Part shown: one piece after another, positions 50,125 to 58,559 of the stretch | How the letters are laid out: every line of letters starts with the position of its first letter | Position numbering within the stretch: position 1 is the stretch's first letter | Assembly: GCA_965216535.1 (NCBI GenBank) | Contig: OZ244175.1 | Span: forward strand, 6,014,001 to 6,078,000 | Direction of reading: 5' to 3' | Length of the DNA: 64,000 nucleotides | Source of the DNA: Hoeflea_A sp965216535 | GTDB lineage: Bacteria; Pseudomonadota; Alphaproteobacteria; Rhizobiales; Rhizobiaceae | Translations under genes and position numbers: made by a program | The notes under the pieces: model-generated | What the model was told of the DNA's origin: nothing | Databases searched by the model: none | Seen by the model: only the letters and a program-made list of their open reading frames with translations

Positions 50125-50150
50125 TACGTGTTGGACCCGGCCTCGGATCA
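50125..50150 (-). promoter_or_regulatory. ECF sigma-type promoter for DUF2177
   Basis: On the minus strand TGATCC (50150-50145) is followed after exactly 16 bases by CGTA (50128-50125), 32 bases before the ATG. The same two boxes and spacing occur at three other promoters of this module. Confidence 0.7.
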
Positions 50151-50188
50151 CCAAATTTGTTGGCGTGAAACAGAATGCTCCGGCCCGG

Positions 50189-50214
50189 TGATCCGGGCCT
50201 CCACGCGTTGCGTA
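50189..50214 (+). promoter_or_regulatory. ECF sigma-type promoter for the FAD oxidoreductase operon
   Basis: TGATCC (50189-50194), 16 bases, then CGTA (50211-50214), 40 bases before the TTG start at 50255. It is divergent from the matching DUF2177 promoter. Confidence 0.7.
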
Positions 50215-50254
50215 AAATGCTTACGGGCATAACAGAGACGGACAGGAGATCCCG

Positions 50255-51580
50255 TTGAGAAAACAGACGATTGCGGTGATCGGTGGTGGTATATCGGGGC
50301 TCTCTGCGGCGTGGCTTCTGAGCCGACGTCATCAGGTGACGCTTTTTGAAAAAGCTGACTATGCTGGCGGACACGCCCACACCGTCGACGTAGAAACACG
50401 AGACGGGCCAATCGCGGTCGATACCGGTTTCATCGTATTCAACGATCGCAACTATCCCAACCTGTCGGCTCTGTTCAAACATCTGGACATCGAGTGTCGC
50501 GACACGCGCATGAGTTTTTCTTTAACCCATGACAACGGTCGCTACGAATATGCCGGTTCCGGAAAGGGGTTCTTCGGCCAGCGCCGAAACCTGTGGAATC
50601 TGCACCATTGGATGATGCTGCGCGAAATCAATCGGTTCTTTCGCGAGTGCCGAAAACGGGTAGCGCAGTATCATGAGGATCTGCCGCTTGGCGAATTTCT
50701 GGAGCGAGAACGGTATTCGCGTGATTTCATCGACGAGCACATCGTGCCCATGGGTGCCGCAATCTGGTCGACCTCGGTCGAGAAAATGCTGCAGTTCCCT
50801 GCCCGCAGCTTTGTCGACTTCTACGCCAATCACGGCATGCTGCAATTCAAGAAGCGGCCCTGGTGGAAGACCGTCATCGGTGGCAGCCGCATCTATGTGG
50901 AGAGGTTGATTGCAGACGGTCATTTCGAAACCCGCCTCAACGCCGACATCAAGGCGGTGCACCGGCGCCCGGATCGGGTGCTGATAGAAACGCGTGACGG
51001 CGTGATGCACCTTTACGACCACGTGGTGTTCGCCACCCATGCCGATCAGACGATCGACCTCCTGGCCGACGCCGACCAGGCCGAACAAGCGCTGCTATCT
51101 GCATTTCCCTACCAGCGCAACATCGCCGTGCTTCACCGCGACGAAGACTGGATGCCGAAGCGTCGGCAACTCTGGTCGGGCTGGAACTATATCAAGAGTG
51201 GCAACCCGATCGAAGGAGAATTGTGCGTCAGCTACTGGATGAACAGGCTGCAGGGTCTGCCGACAAGCGAGAACCTTTTTGTGACCCTCAATCCGAGCCG
51301 GGAGATCCGGGCGGACAAGATCGACCGGGTCCTGGAATACGATCATCCGGTTTTCGATACTGCAGCGTTTCGCGCGCAGGAGCAGATGGATCAGATCCAG
51401 GGTTATCGCCGCAGCTGGTACTGCGGTGCCTATCTGGGTTACGGTTTTCACGAGGATGGGATCGCCAGTGGTCTGGCAGTCGCCGAGGAGCTGGGTGGCG
51501 TTGCCCGTCCGTGGGCGCGCGACGCCGACTTCTCCGGCAAGCGAGCCCTCGAAACGGAGTATCGGCAGGTGGCCGAGTGA
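50255..51580 (+). CDS. FAD-dependent amine oxidase-like oxidoreductase
   Basis: This is a 441-residue flavoprotein of the NAD(P)/FAD amine-oxidase-like group that is usually found beside DUF1365 and cyclopropane-fatty-acid genes. The N-terminal FAD loop is VIGGGISGLSAAWLL, followed by the GG-doublet EKADYAGGHAHTVD and AVDTGFIVFNDRNYPN. The protein ends with GAYLGYGFHEDGIASGL, the C-terminal flavin-binding segment. TTG at 50255 follows CAGGAGA. It overlaps the DUF1365 gene by four bases. In related bacteria the set is induced by singlet oxygen through RpoE and modifies membrane fatty acids; no cfa gene follows here. Confidence 0.9.
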   Translation: MRKQTIAVIGGGISGLSAAWLLSRRHQVTLFEKADYAGGHAHTVDVETRDGPIAVDTGFIVFNDRNYPNLSALFKHLDIECRDTRMSFSLTHDNGRYEYAGSGKGFFGQRRNLWNLHHWMMLREINRFFRECRKRVAQYHEDLPLGEFLERERYSRDFIDEHIVPMGAAIWSTSVEKMLQFPARSFVDFYANHGMLQFKKRPWWKTVIGGSRIYVERLIADGHFETRLNADIKAVHRRPDRVLIETRDGVMHLYDHVVFATHADQTIDLLADADQAEQALLSAFPYQRNIAVLHRDEDWMPKRRQLWSGWNYIKSGNPIEGELCVSYWMNRLQGLPTSENLFVTLNPSREIRADKIDRVLEYDHPVFDTAAFRAQEQMDQIQGYRRSWYCGAYLGYGFHEDGIASGLAVAEELGGVARPWARDADFSGKRALETEYRQVAE

Positions 51581-52374
51581 AAACGGGTCGCGAAGGAATA
51601 TTTGCGGGCAGCGTGATGCATCGGCGGCTGCGGCCGCGCATGCACCACTTCAAGTATTCCGTCTTTTCCATGTTTGTCGATATCGACAAGCTGGAGTCGC
51701 ACGGCCGAAGGCTGCGGCTTTTCTCGCATAACCGGTTCAACCTGTTTTCCTTGCACGACCGAGACTTCGGCGATGGCGGCGACCTGAACGCCCACCTTGA
51801 TGCCATTGCTGCGGACACGGTAGGTCCAGGCGTTGCGAAACGCTTTTTGATGCTGTGCTATCCGCGGGTTCTGGGATACGCCTTCAATCCGTTGACCGTC
51901 TATTTCGGCCTCGATGCGCAGGACCGAACGGCCCTCGTAATCTACGAGGTATCGAACACATTCGGCGAACGTCACACCTATGCGACCGCGGAAGGGATCG
52001 ATCCGGACGGGACGCTGCGCCATTCCTGCACGAAGGTCTTTCATGTGTCACCGTTCAACCAGGTGACCGGGCGCTACGCGTTCCGAACGAAGCTGCCCGA
52101 CGAGACGGCCGCGGTCGGAATTCGCCTTGACGACGAAGACGGGCCGCTGATGGCAGCGCACTTCGCCGGTACCTTCGAACCGCTGACGGATCGCACCCTG
52201 TTGAAGCGGTTTGTCGTCACCGCGCTTCTGACCCAAAAAGTCTGGCTTGGAATTCGCTGGGAGGCGCTGCGACTGTGGCTCAAACGCCTGCCTGTTTTCC
52301 GCAAACCGACGCCGCCGCGCACTGCGGTCAGCGTCTATCGTGCGAACAAGAAAGACCTGGACATCGCCGCCTGA
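51577..52374 (+). CDS. DUF1365 family protein
   Basis: This is a 265-residue cytoplasmic protein of the DUF1365 family. Recognisable blocks are GSVMHRRLRPRMHHFKYSVF, FSLHDRDFGDGG, RFLMLCYPRVLGYAFNPLTVYF, then KVFHVSPFNQVTGRYAF. GTG at 51577 overlaps the oxidoreductase stop (GTGA). The function is not settled; together with the FAD oxidoreductase the family has been linked to fatty-acid modification in singlet-oxygen responses. It is convergent with the SDR gene of the sigma-factor operon. Confidence 0.9.
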   Translation: MKTGREGIFAGSVMHRRLRPRMHHFKYSVFSMFVDIDKLESHGRRLRLFSHNRFNLFSLHDRDFGDGGDLNAHLDAIAADTVGPGVAKRFLMLCYPRVLGYAFNPLTVYFGLDAQDRTALVIYEVSNTFGERHTYATAEGIDPDGTLRHSCTKVFHVSPFNQVTGRYAFRTKLPDETAAVGIRLDDEDGPLMAAHFAGTFEPLTDRTLLKRFVVTALLTQKVWLGIRWEALRLWLKRLPVFRKPTPPRTAVSVYRANKKDLDIAA

Positions 52375-52390
52375 CGCAAATCGGTTTGCG
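52375..52390. terminator. Small hairpin between convergent DUF1365 and SDR genes
   Basis: CGCAAA-TCGG-TTTGCG is a perfect six-base stem placed directly after the DUF1365 stop. It is weak and has no T-tract, so its terminator role is tentative. Confidence 0.3.
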
Positions 52391-52408
52391 CAGAAACGAG
52401 TGCGGACC

Positions 52409-53164
52409 TTATCGCCGCATAAACCGCCCGATACCCCAAAAAAATAACCAGTTTGGCAGCACGTTGAGAAGCCGAACACTGTTGGCAAACAGCGTTGGAA
52501 ATAGAATCGCGAAGCGTTTCTTGCGGATGCCGGCCAGCATCTTTTCGGCCGCCAGATCTGAATCAATCAAACCAGGCATTTTGAACGTGTTGGTGCGCGT
52601 CATTGGCGTGTCGACAAATCCCGGGTTGACGACGGAAACATCGACCCCGAAGCGTCGCAGATCGAGCTTGAGCGTCTCGGCGAGATTCATCAATGCCGCC
52701 TTGGTCGGGCCATAGGCCGCAGCGTTGGGTAGGCCGCGATAACCGGCCACCGATGCCACCAGGACAATATGACCGCGACCGCGAGCCTTCATGCCTGGCA
52801 GCACCGCGTTGACAGTGTTGACCGCGCCAAAGAAATTCACGTCCATGGCATCGTGCATTTTCGCGATCTCGAGCTCATCGGAACGCATGATCCACCACAG
52901 GCCAGAGCACACGACGACAAGATCGATGCCGCCAAATCGTTCCTCGATAGTACGAGCCGTTTGAGCCAATGCGTCCGGTGATGTCACATCAAGCGGAAAC
53001 GCCGTCAGATTCCGCCCCTCGGAGGCAATCGTTTCAAGCTTGTCCGCAGAACGGGCGGAAATCGCCACATGCTCCGCCTCGCCATCAATCAGGCGCGCGA
53101 AGCTCTCACCGATGCCCGAGCTGGCACCGATCACCCAGACGGTGCCGTAGGACGTCTCGGACAC
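52409..53164 (-). CDS. Short-chain dehydrogenase/reductase in the sigma-factor operon
   Basis: This 251-residue SDR has the cofactor motif VIGASSGIGESFARL, catalytic Ser near HIVLVASVAGYR, Tyr-x3-Lys in AAYGPTKAAL and NPGFVDTPMTRTN. The hydrophobic, basic C-terminus (LLNVLPNWLFFWGIGRFMRR) may touch the membrane. Only three bases separate it from the chrR stop, so it is the third gene of the operon sigma-chrR-SDR. This layout recurs in alphaproteobacterial RpoE modules. It probably acts on lipid- or aldehyde-type substrates made during photooxidative stress, which is inference. Confidence 0.9.
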   Translation of the reverse strand: MSETSYGTVWVIGASSGIGESFARLIDGEAEHVAISARSADKLETIASEGRNLTAFPLDVTSPDALAQTARTIEERFGGIDLVVVCSGLWWIMRSDELEIAKMHDAMDVNFFGAVNTVNAVLPGMKARGRGHIVLVASVAGYRGLPNAAAYGPTKAALMNLAETLKLDLRRFGVDVSVVNPGFVDTPMTRTNTFKMPGLIDSDLAAEKMLAGIRKKRFAILFPTLFANSVRLLNVLPNWLFFWGIGRFMRR

Positions 53165-53167
53165 GGA

Positions 53168-53824
53168 TCAGATGCCGACAATCGGCTGCAGGAAACGGCT
53201 GACCATTCCTTTGAAACGGGTCGGGTGCTCCGTCGCCACAAGACAAATGCATGGCTCATCGGAATCGACCATTGGCTGATGTTCGACATGCTCGTCGAGG
53301 TCAGCAACGTCACCCGCACGATATTGACCCAACACGTCACTGTAGGAACCGCGCAAGATCAGCGTCATCTCGGTGCCGCCATGGCCATGTTCCGGCATTT
53401 TGCGGCCGGGTCCGATCTTCAACATGTACAGCGAGGAATCGGTCTCGGGGAGATCGATCCGATGGCGTTGAACGCCAGGCACGACGCGACGCCAGTCTAT
53501 ATCATCGAGCGAATTGCCGACGTGACGCCGCAGCGGCAGTGGAATCTCGGACCGACGCCCGAAATCGGCCTCGCGCACATTGCTGACGCCCGCATCGCCC
53601 TCGTCCAGGCGGTTTGCGAGCCGCGCAAATGCGCCATCGCTCAGCACCGCTTCCGGTGCTTCTTCCAGGCAATCGCCGCCCATCGCCTCCAAAAGGCGTA
53701 CTTCGCGACGGCATCGGTCGCACATCGCAAGGTGCGAAGCTGCAACGATCGTGAAGGCCGGGTCCAAATCCCCGGTCGCATAACGCATGAGCGTTGCAGC
53801 ATCCAGATGATGGTGAATGCTCAT
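53168..53824 (-). CDS. chrR: ChrR-type zinc anti-sigma factor
   Basis: This 218-residue anti-sigma factor holds the ECF sigma factor inactive until a signal such as singlet oxygen arrives. The N-terminal zinc anti-sigma domain reads HHHLDAATLMRYATGDLD, then ASHLAMCDRCRREVR with the His-x3-Cys-x2-Cys ligands. The C-terminal half is a cupin (KIGPGRKMPEHGHGGTEMTL with metal-binding His/Glu residues) that in ChrR helps sense oxidants. It overlaps the sigma gene by four bases (ATGA). Confidence 0.93.
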   Translation of the reverse strand: MSIHHHLDAATLMRYATGDLDPAFTIVAASHLAMCDRCRREVRLLEAMGGDCLEEAPEAVLSDGAFARLANRLDEGDAGVSNVREADFGRRSEIPLPLRRHVGNSLDDIDWRRVVPGVQRHRIDLPETDSSLYMLKIGPGRKMPEHGHGGTEMTLILRGSYSDVLGQYRAGDVADLDEHVEHQPMVDSDEPCICLVATEHPTRFKGMVSRFLQPIVGI

Positions 53825-54414
53825 CTCAATTCCTCAAGGTGTTCTTTCAATTTCTGATAGGCGAGACGCATGCGCGATTTGACTGTGCCAATAGGAAGAT
53901 CAAGCTCCCTGGCTATTTCGCTCTGCGGCTTGTAGTCGGTGAAGGCCATTTGGATCACCGTTTTTTGCTCCTTTGGCAACAGAGCCACCGCCTCGCGAAC
54001 GATAGAATCATGCTGGCTGCCGATCACAACTTCTTCAGCGTCCGGCGCGTCGCTTTCCAGCGTCACCGTTTCCACGTCGATATAGGGTTGTGTCGGCTGA
54101 CGCCGAAGCTTGTCGATTCTGGCGTTACGCGCGATGGTGAAGATCCAGGTGCTGACATTGCCGCGATCCGGTGCATAAAGCGCCGCCTTGCGCCAGACCG
54201 TCATCATGACGTCCTGGACAAGATCTTCGGCCACGTCCTCGGACGCTCCCGACTTCAGCATCATGCCTTTTATACGCGGTCCGAAACGAACAAACAGCGC
54301 TTCGAAGGCGGCCCGGTCCTGATTCAGAGCAATATCTGCAATCAACGACTGCAATAGTCGCTGATCCGAACCCGGATCCTCCCTCGTTGTTTCCATTCGC
54401 AGTGCTTTCAGCAT
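53821..54414 (-). CDS. rpoE: ECF sigma factor, RpoE (ECF11-like) group
   Basis: This 197-residue extracytoplasmic-function sigma factor has region 2 at about 35-105 (FEALFVRFGPRIKGMML, DLVQDVMMTVWRKA, WIFTIARNARIDKLRR) and region 4 at about 140-195 (LLPKEQKTVIQMAF, SEIARELDLPIGTVKSRMRL). Partnered with ChrR it matches the singlet-oxygen-responsive RpoE of Rhodobacter. ATG at 54414 follows AAGG at about eight bases. It carries its own TGATCT-N16-CGTA promoter (54442-54467, minus strand), indicating autoregulation, and is divergent from the fasciclin gene, which has the same promoter pattern. Confidence 0.94.
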   Translation of the reverse strand: MLKALRMETTREDPGSDQRLLQSLIADIALNQDRAAFEALFVRFGPRIKGMMLKSGASEDVAEDLVQDVMMTVWRKAALYAPDRGNVSTWIFTIARNARIDKLRRQPTQPYIDVETVTLESDAPDAEEVVIGSQHDSIVREAVALLPKEQKTVIQMAFTDYKPQSEIARELDLPIGTVKSRMRLAYQKLKEHLEELR

Positions 54415-54441
54415 AGCCCGACCTTTTTCTGTCGAGCTCTA

Positions 54442-54467
54442 TACGTGTCCTGCAAACGATCAGATCA
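54442..54467 (-). promoter_or_regulatory. ECF sigma-type autoregulated promoter for the sigma factor operon
   Basis: On the minus strand TGATCT (54467-54462) is followed after 16 bases by CGTA (54445-54442), 27 bases before the sigma factor ATG. A second TGATC overlaps the first. Confidence 0.7.
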
Positions 54468-54524
54468 CAGTCAGGGCCGATTTTGAACCGAATTCAAAAA
54501 AGTCAGCAAAATTCGCCCCTTGGG

Positions 54525-54550
54525 TGATCCGATTGAAAAACCGGTCCGTA
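54525..54550 (+). promoter_or_regulatory. ECF sigma-type promoter for the fasciclin gene
   Basis: TGATCC (54525-54530), 16 bases, CGTA (54547-54550), 65 bases before the ATG at 54616. Boxes and spacing are identical to those of the two promoters near 50.1-50.2 kb. Confidence 0.7.
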
Positions 54551-54615
54551 AAAATGCACCGCTAGCGAAGAGAAAACCAAGGTTGTCGACCACACATCCC
54601 AGAGGAATTTGGACT

Positions 54616-55104
54616 ATGAAAAAGATGCTCATCGCAGCCGGCCTGGCCGTCGGTACCCTTATGGCCGCTCCCGCCCAGTCGGCTAATATCGTCGAAACCG
54701 CACAGAGTGCCGGCAGCTTCGAAACGCTTCTCGCTGCCGCCAAGGCCGCCGGCCTGGCCGACGCTCTGGCTACGGGCGAAAATCTGACGGTGTTCGCACC
54801 GACGGATGAGGCCTTCGCGGCCCTTCCGGCCGGAACCGTCGAGACCCTGCTCAAGCCGGAAAACAAAGATCAGTTGGTCGCCGTGCTCAGCTATCACGTC
54901 CTGCCGCGCAAGCTGATGTCCAACCAGCTTCCGGGCCGCGCTATTCACGTCAAGACAATCAAAGCAGGCGGCGACCGCATGCTGACGGTCGAGAAATCAA
55001 ACAGTGGCGTGACGGTCGATGAAGCCAATGTGGTTTCCGCGGACATTGTGACTGACAATGGCGTCATTCACGTAATCGATAAGGTCATGCTTCCTTCCAG
55101 CTGA
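54616..55104 (+). CDS. Secreted fasciclin (FAS1) domain protein
   Basis: This is a 162-residue exported single FAS1 domain protein. Its signal peptide is MKKMLIAAGLAVGTLMAAPA with cleavage near QSA. The FAS1 core shows FETLLAAAKAAGLADAL, the H1 motif LTVFAPTDEAFAALPAG, LSYHVLPRKLM and the H2 region VTDNGVIHVIDKVMLP. Such proteins act in adhesion or envelope maintenance. ATG at 54616 follows AGAGGA. The ECF-type promoter ahead of it ties it to the sigma/ChrR stress regulon. A strong hairpin follows at 55124. Confidence 0.93.
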   Translation: MKKMLIAAGLAVGTLMAAPAQSANIVETAQSAGSFETLLAAAKAAGLADALATGENLTVFAPTDEAFAALPAGTVETLLKPENKDQLVAVLSYHVLPRKLMSNQLPGRAIHVKTIKAGGDRMLTVEKSNSGVTVDEANVVSADIVTDNGVIHVIDKVMLPSS

Positions 55105-55123
55105 CCGACCAAGGAGATGCGGA

Positions 55124-55158
55124 AACGGCCGGCCTGGCGATAGCCACGGCCGGCCGTT
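55124..55158. terminator. Bidirectional terminator hairpin
   Basis: Eleven perfectly paired bases (AACGGCCGGCC and GGCCGGCCGTT) flank a 13-base loop, lying between the convergent fasciclin and ABC ATPase genes. Confidence 0.65.
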
Positions 55159-55191
55159 GTCGTTAACCCGTTGGAGGACCGAGGCGCCAGA

Positions 55192-56250
55192 CTACCGGAT
55201 GCGTGCCTCCGTTTCGCCGTCGAAAAGCATCGCCCGCTCGGGATCGAACTTGATGCCCACCCGAGCTCCCTCGGACGAACGCTCGTCGCCGTGTTCTTCG
55301 ACAATGATTTTTTCGCCGGTATCGGACATCAGGTAGTCGTAGGAAACACCGCCCAGCGCTTCCGTCAGGTCGACGGTGAGCGTGTCGGCCGACCGGTCGA
55401 CCTCGATATGTTCGGGTCTCACACCCAGAATGATCTTCTTGCCAGCCTCCGGTATGGCGACCGGAAGCTTGAAACTGCTTTTCAGGGCCGGAATCTCGAC
55501 GGCGTCTCCGGTGCTCGTTCCTTCCAGAAAATTCATGGCCGGGGACCCGATGAAACCGGCAACAAACCTGTTGTCGGGGTCCTTGTAGAGATCAAGTGGA
55601 GCGCCGACTTGCTCGATATAACCGCCGCGCAACACCACGATTTTGTCAGCCAGGGTCATGGCCTCAACCTGATCGTGGGTCACATAGATCATTGTTGCGC
55701 CGATTTCCTTGTGAAGCCGGGCGATCTCCACCCGCATTTCGACACGCAGTTCCGCGTCCAGGTTGGACAGCGGTTCGTCAAACAGAAATACATCCGGTCC
55801 GCGGACGATGGCGCGGCCGATGGAAACGCGCTGGCGCTGGCCACCTGACAGAGCGGACGGCTTGCGGCTGAGATATTGCTCAAGCTTCAGGATGCGGGTG
55901 GCTTCCGCAACCTTCTCTTCAATCTCAGCCTTGGGGTGGCCGTTCATCTTGAGGCCGAAACCCATGTTTTCCTTAACGGTCATGTGCGGATAGAGCGCAT
56001 ATGTCTGGAACACCATGGCGACGCCGCGCTGCGCGGGGTCCATGCGCGTTACATCGCGCGTCCCGATGGAGATCTTGCCCTCGGTGGTTTCTTCCAGCCC
56101 CGCCACCATGCGCAGAAGCGTCGACTTTCCGCAGCCCGAAGGGCCGACGAACACGCAGAATTCCCCGTCTTCGATCTGCAGATCCACGCCATGGATCACC
56201 TGAACTTCGCTATATCGCTTGATTACACCCTCAAGTGTTACACCTGTCAT
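55192..56250 (-). CDS. ABC transporter ATP-binding protein, UgpC/MalK family
   Basis: This 352-residue ATPase drives a carbohydrate ABC importer of the CUT1 class. It has Walker A GPSGCGKST (about 36-44), signature LSGGQRQRVS, Walker B DVFLFDEPLSNLD, the switch His in YVTHDQ, and a C-terminal MalK-type regulatory domain (ILGVRPEHIEV). It lies four bases after the IclR gene on the minus strand, so the regulator and ATPase form one leftward unit, while the binding protein and permeases are rightward. It is the only ATPase for the galactoside transporter in the window. Confidence 0.95.
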   Translation of the reverse strand: MTGVTLEGVIKRYSEVQVIHGVDLQIEDGEFCVFVGPSGCGKSTLLRMVAGLEETTEGKISIGTRDVTRMDPAQRGVAMVFQTYALYPHMTVKENMGFGLKMNGHPKAEIEEKVAEATRILKLEQYLSRKPSALSGGQRQRVSIGRAIVRGPDVFLFDEPLSNLDAELRVEMRVEIARLHKEIGATMIYVTHDQVEAMTLADKIVVLRGGYIEQVGAPLDLYKDPDNRFVAGFIGSPAMNFLEGTSTGDAVEIPALKSSFKLPVAIPEAGKKIILGVRPEHIEVDRSADTLTVDLTEALGGVSYDYLMSDTGEKIIVEEHGDERSSEGARVGIKFDPERAMLFDGETEARIR

Positions 56251-56254
56251 TGTG

Positions 56255-57064
56255 TTAGATCTCCATTGTTTCCGGCGCTTTCTGATTGTCGGGGAACCGC
56301 CAATACTCGGCCGCTGTCGCTATCTCGCAGGCTGCACCCTGCAAATCCGGTACAAATTTTTTCAGTTTGCTCAGCGAGGTCCTGGCCGCTGTGCTCGTAA
56401 TCGATATCGCCCCCATCATTTGTTTTGTCCTGGACAGGACCGGGACTGCAACGCAGATGATGCCAGGCTCATGGTCTTCGCGATCGAGGGCAAAGCCGTC
56501 GCGGCGGATCTGCTCCAACTCAGCGGTCAGTTCTCGCTCCGAGCAGATGGTGGTCGGGGTAAAGCGGTGAAAGGATTGCTGTGGCAGGACGTTTCGCAGA
56601 TCGGCATCGGGCAAATGGGCCAGCATTGCCTTGCCGACACCGGTGCAATAAGCGGGGCCTACTTTTCCGGCCTCCGAGAACATGGTGACGCGGCGTTTCG
56701 CGTCACGCTTGTCGAGATAGAGTACGTGCGGTCCATCCAGCTGGGCAAGGTGGATCGTTTCGCCTGTCGCCTCGCTGAGTGCGTTCAGATGAGGGCGGGC
56801 CACCGGCGCAAGCGAAGACTGCGTCCAGGCGGAGTGCGCCAGACGCACCAGGCGGACGCCCAGCGTGTAGGTCTGCCAATTGCGATCAAAGGTGAGCAGG
56901 TCCTCGGTGACCAGATTCTGCAGGATGCGATAAAGCGTCGCCTTGGGAAACGGCGATCCTTCGAGCAGGTCGTTAAACCGCACGGGCCGTTCAAACGACG
57001 CCACCTGGTCCAAGACGCTCAGCGCCTTGCCCACAGTCCCGCTCGACTTGCGTTCACTCTGCAA
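56255..57064 (-). CDS. IclR family transcriptional regulator of the galactoside operon
   Basis: This is a 269-residue IclR regulator: an N-terminal winged helix (VGKALSVLDQVASFERPVRF, PKATLYRILQNLVTEDLL) and an effector domain with GPAYCTGVGKAMLAHLPD, DREDHEPGIICVAVPV and a C-terminal helix. It is divergent from the sugar-binding protein gene. The 130-base gap holds a TTGACA element and a near-palindrome GTTTC-N7-GGAAC (57163-57179), a plausible operator. It probably senses a galactose-pathway intermediate and represses transport until substrate is present. Confidence 0.92.
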   Translation of the reverse strand: MQSERKSSGTVGKALSVLDQVASFERPVRFNDLLEGSPFPKATLYRILQNLVTEDLLTFDRNWQTYTLGVRLVRLAHSAWTQSSLAPVARPHLNALSEATGETIHLAQLDGPHVLYLDKRDAKRRVTMFSEAGKVGPAYCTGVGKAMLAHLPDADLRNVLPQQSFHRFTPTTICSERELTAELEQIRRDGFALDREDHEPGIICVAVPVLSRTKQMMGAISITSTAARTSLSKLKKFVPDLQGAACEIATAAEYWRFPDNQKAPETMEI

Positions 57065-57114
57065 TTCCGTTCCTCCCTACCCCCGCCAAACAGCAACTGC
57101 AGGCGAGGATATTC

Positions 57115-57179
57115 TTGACAAGCGTATGGCAACCGTGCTCCAATTTCAATATGTAAATACTAGTTTCATTATTCGGAAC
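57115..57179 (+). promoter_or_regulatory. Promoter and IclR operator candidate for the galactoside operon
   Basis: TTGACA (57115-57120) is followed after 18 bases by TCCAAT (57139-57144). Downstream, GTTTC-N7-GGAAC (57163-57179) is an imperfect palindrome close to the GGGAGGA ribosome-binding site, suited to IclR repression. Confidence 0.4.
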
Positions 57180-57194
57180 CTAAGGGAGGACACT

Positions 57195-58445
57195 ATGCGT
57201 TCCATTCTAAAGGCGTCAGTCCTGGCGCTTGCTACCAGCATCGCACTGGGCTCGGGGGCTTCGGCCGCCGACAAACTCAGCGGCGACATGAAGATCTTCC
57301 TCGACACGTCGAACCCGGCGCCGCGTGCCACGTTCGAAGGCATCATTGCCCGGTTCGGGGAAATGCATCCGGATCTCAATATCGAGACCACCATCATCGA
57401 CCGCGACGCTTACAAGACGCAGATCAGGAACTTCCTGACAGCCAATCCGCCAGACGTCGCCACCTGGTACGCCGGCAACCGGATGCTGCCCTATGTGAAC
57501 ACCGGCCTGTTCGAAGATGTGTCTGATCTGTGGACCGGCCAACTTGCCGAAGAGCTGGCATCGACCAAAACCGCACTGACCATCGATGGCAAGCAGTGGG
57601 GCGTGCCCTATACCTACTATCAGTGGGGCGTTTACTACCGCAAAGACATCTTCGATGAGTTGGGCCTCAGCGTCCCGACAACCTTCGAAGAAGAGAAGGC
57701 CAACTGTCAGAAAATCGTCGACTCCGGCCGCAAATGCTACACGATCGGCACCAAGTTTCTTTGGACCGCAGCCGGCTGGTTCGACTATCTGAACCTGCGT
57801 ACCAACGGCTACGAATTCCACATGGCCCTGACGGCCGGCAAGGAAAGCTGGACGGACGACCGGGTCAAGAAAACCATGGCCAACTGGCGCGAACTGATCG
57901 ACATGGGCGCCTTCATCGATGACCATACGGCCTATAGCTGGCAGGAAGCTATTCCGTTCCTGGTCGACGGAAAAGCCACCGCCTATCTGATGGGCAACTT
58001 CGCCGTCGATCCGATCAAGGCAGCTGGCCTGACCGATGATCAGCTCGACTTCTACCAGTTCCCGCTGATCACCGAAGGCATCCCGATGGCAGAAGAAGCG
58101 CCGACCGATACGCTGCACATTCCTTCGGGCGCCACCAACAAGGAAGCCGCTCGGGCGTTCCTTCAGTTCGTTGCATCTCCGGACGTTCAGACGTCGATGA
58201 ATGCGAGCCTTGGCCAGCTGCCGGTCAACAACAAGGCCAGCGTCAACACGGACGACAAGTTCGTGAAACAGGGTTTTGAGATGCTCAACAAAGCCTCTGC
58301 CCTGGCACAGTTCTTCGACCGCGACGCACCGGCTGAAATGGCCAAAGTCGGCATGGAAGGTTTCCAGGAATTCATGGTCCGTCCTGATAACCTGGACCGG
58401 ATCCTGCAGCGCTTGGAAAAAACACGCGAGCGCGTCTACAAGTAA
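57195..58445 (+). CDS. ABC transporter sugar-binding protein (CUT1)
   Basis: This is a 416-residue periplasmic extracellular solute-binding protein of family 1. Its signal peptide ends near GASAADKL. The mature protein shows IIARFGEMHPDLNIETTII, the PDVATWYAGNRMLPYV ligand region, LTIDGKQWGVPYTYYQWGVYY and a C-terminal hinge segment ARAFLQFVASPDVQT. ATG follows AGGGAGGA. A strong hairpin after the stop (58453-58477) separates it from the permease genes, which usually lets binding protein be made in excess. The downstream alpha-galactosidase suggests an alpha-galactoside ligand such as melibiose or raffinose. Confidence 0.95.
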   Translation: MRSILKASVLALATSIALGSGASAADKLSGDMKIFLDTSNPAPRATFEGIIARFGEMHPDLNIETTIIDRDAYKTQIRNFLTANPPDVATWYAGNRMLPYVNTGLFEDVSDLWTGQLAEELASTKTALTIDGKQWGVPYTYYQWGVYYRKDIFDELGLSVPTTFEEEKANCQKIVDSGRKCYTIGTKFLWTAAGWFDYLNLRTNGYEFHMALTAGKESWTDDRVKKTMANWRELIDMGAFIDDHTAYSWQEAIPFLVDGKATAYLMGNFAVDPIKAAGLTDDQLDFYQFPLITEGIPMAEEAPTDTLHIPSGATNKEAARAFLQFVASPDVQTSMNASLGQLPVNNKASVNTDDKFVKQGFEMLNKASALAQFFDRDAPAEMAKVGMEGFQEFMVRPDNLDRILQRLEKTRERVYK

Positions 58446-58452
58446 TCAATCC

Positions 58453-58487
58453 GGGGCGGACCAAATTGGTCCGCCCCGTTTACCTTT
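58453..58487 (+). terminator. Hairpin after the sugar-binding protein gene (partial terminator)
   Basis: A 12-base inverted repeat GGGGCGGACCAA/TTGGTCCGCCCC with a one-base centre is followed by GTTTACCTTT. It probably stops part of the transcription or stabilises the binding-protein mRNA before the permease genes. Confidence 0.75.
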
Positions 58488-58559
58488 CGGGCTGTCCGGC
58501 AGCCCGCATTCAGTCATCAGATTCGCCGGCCCACAGGGACACGCGAACGCACTGAAGAA

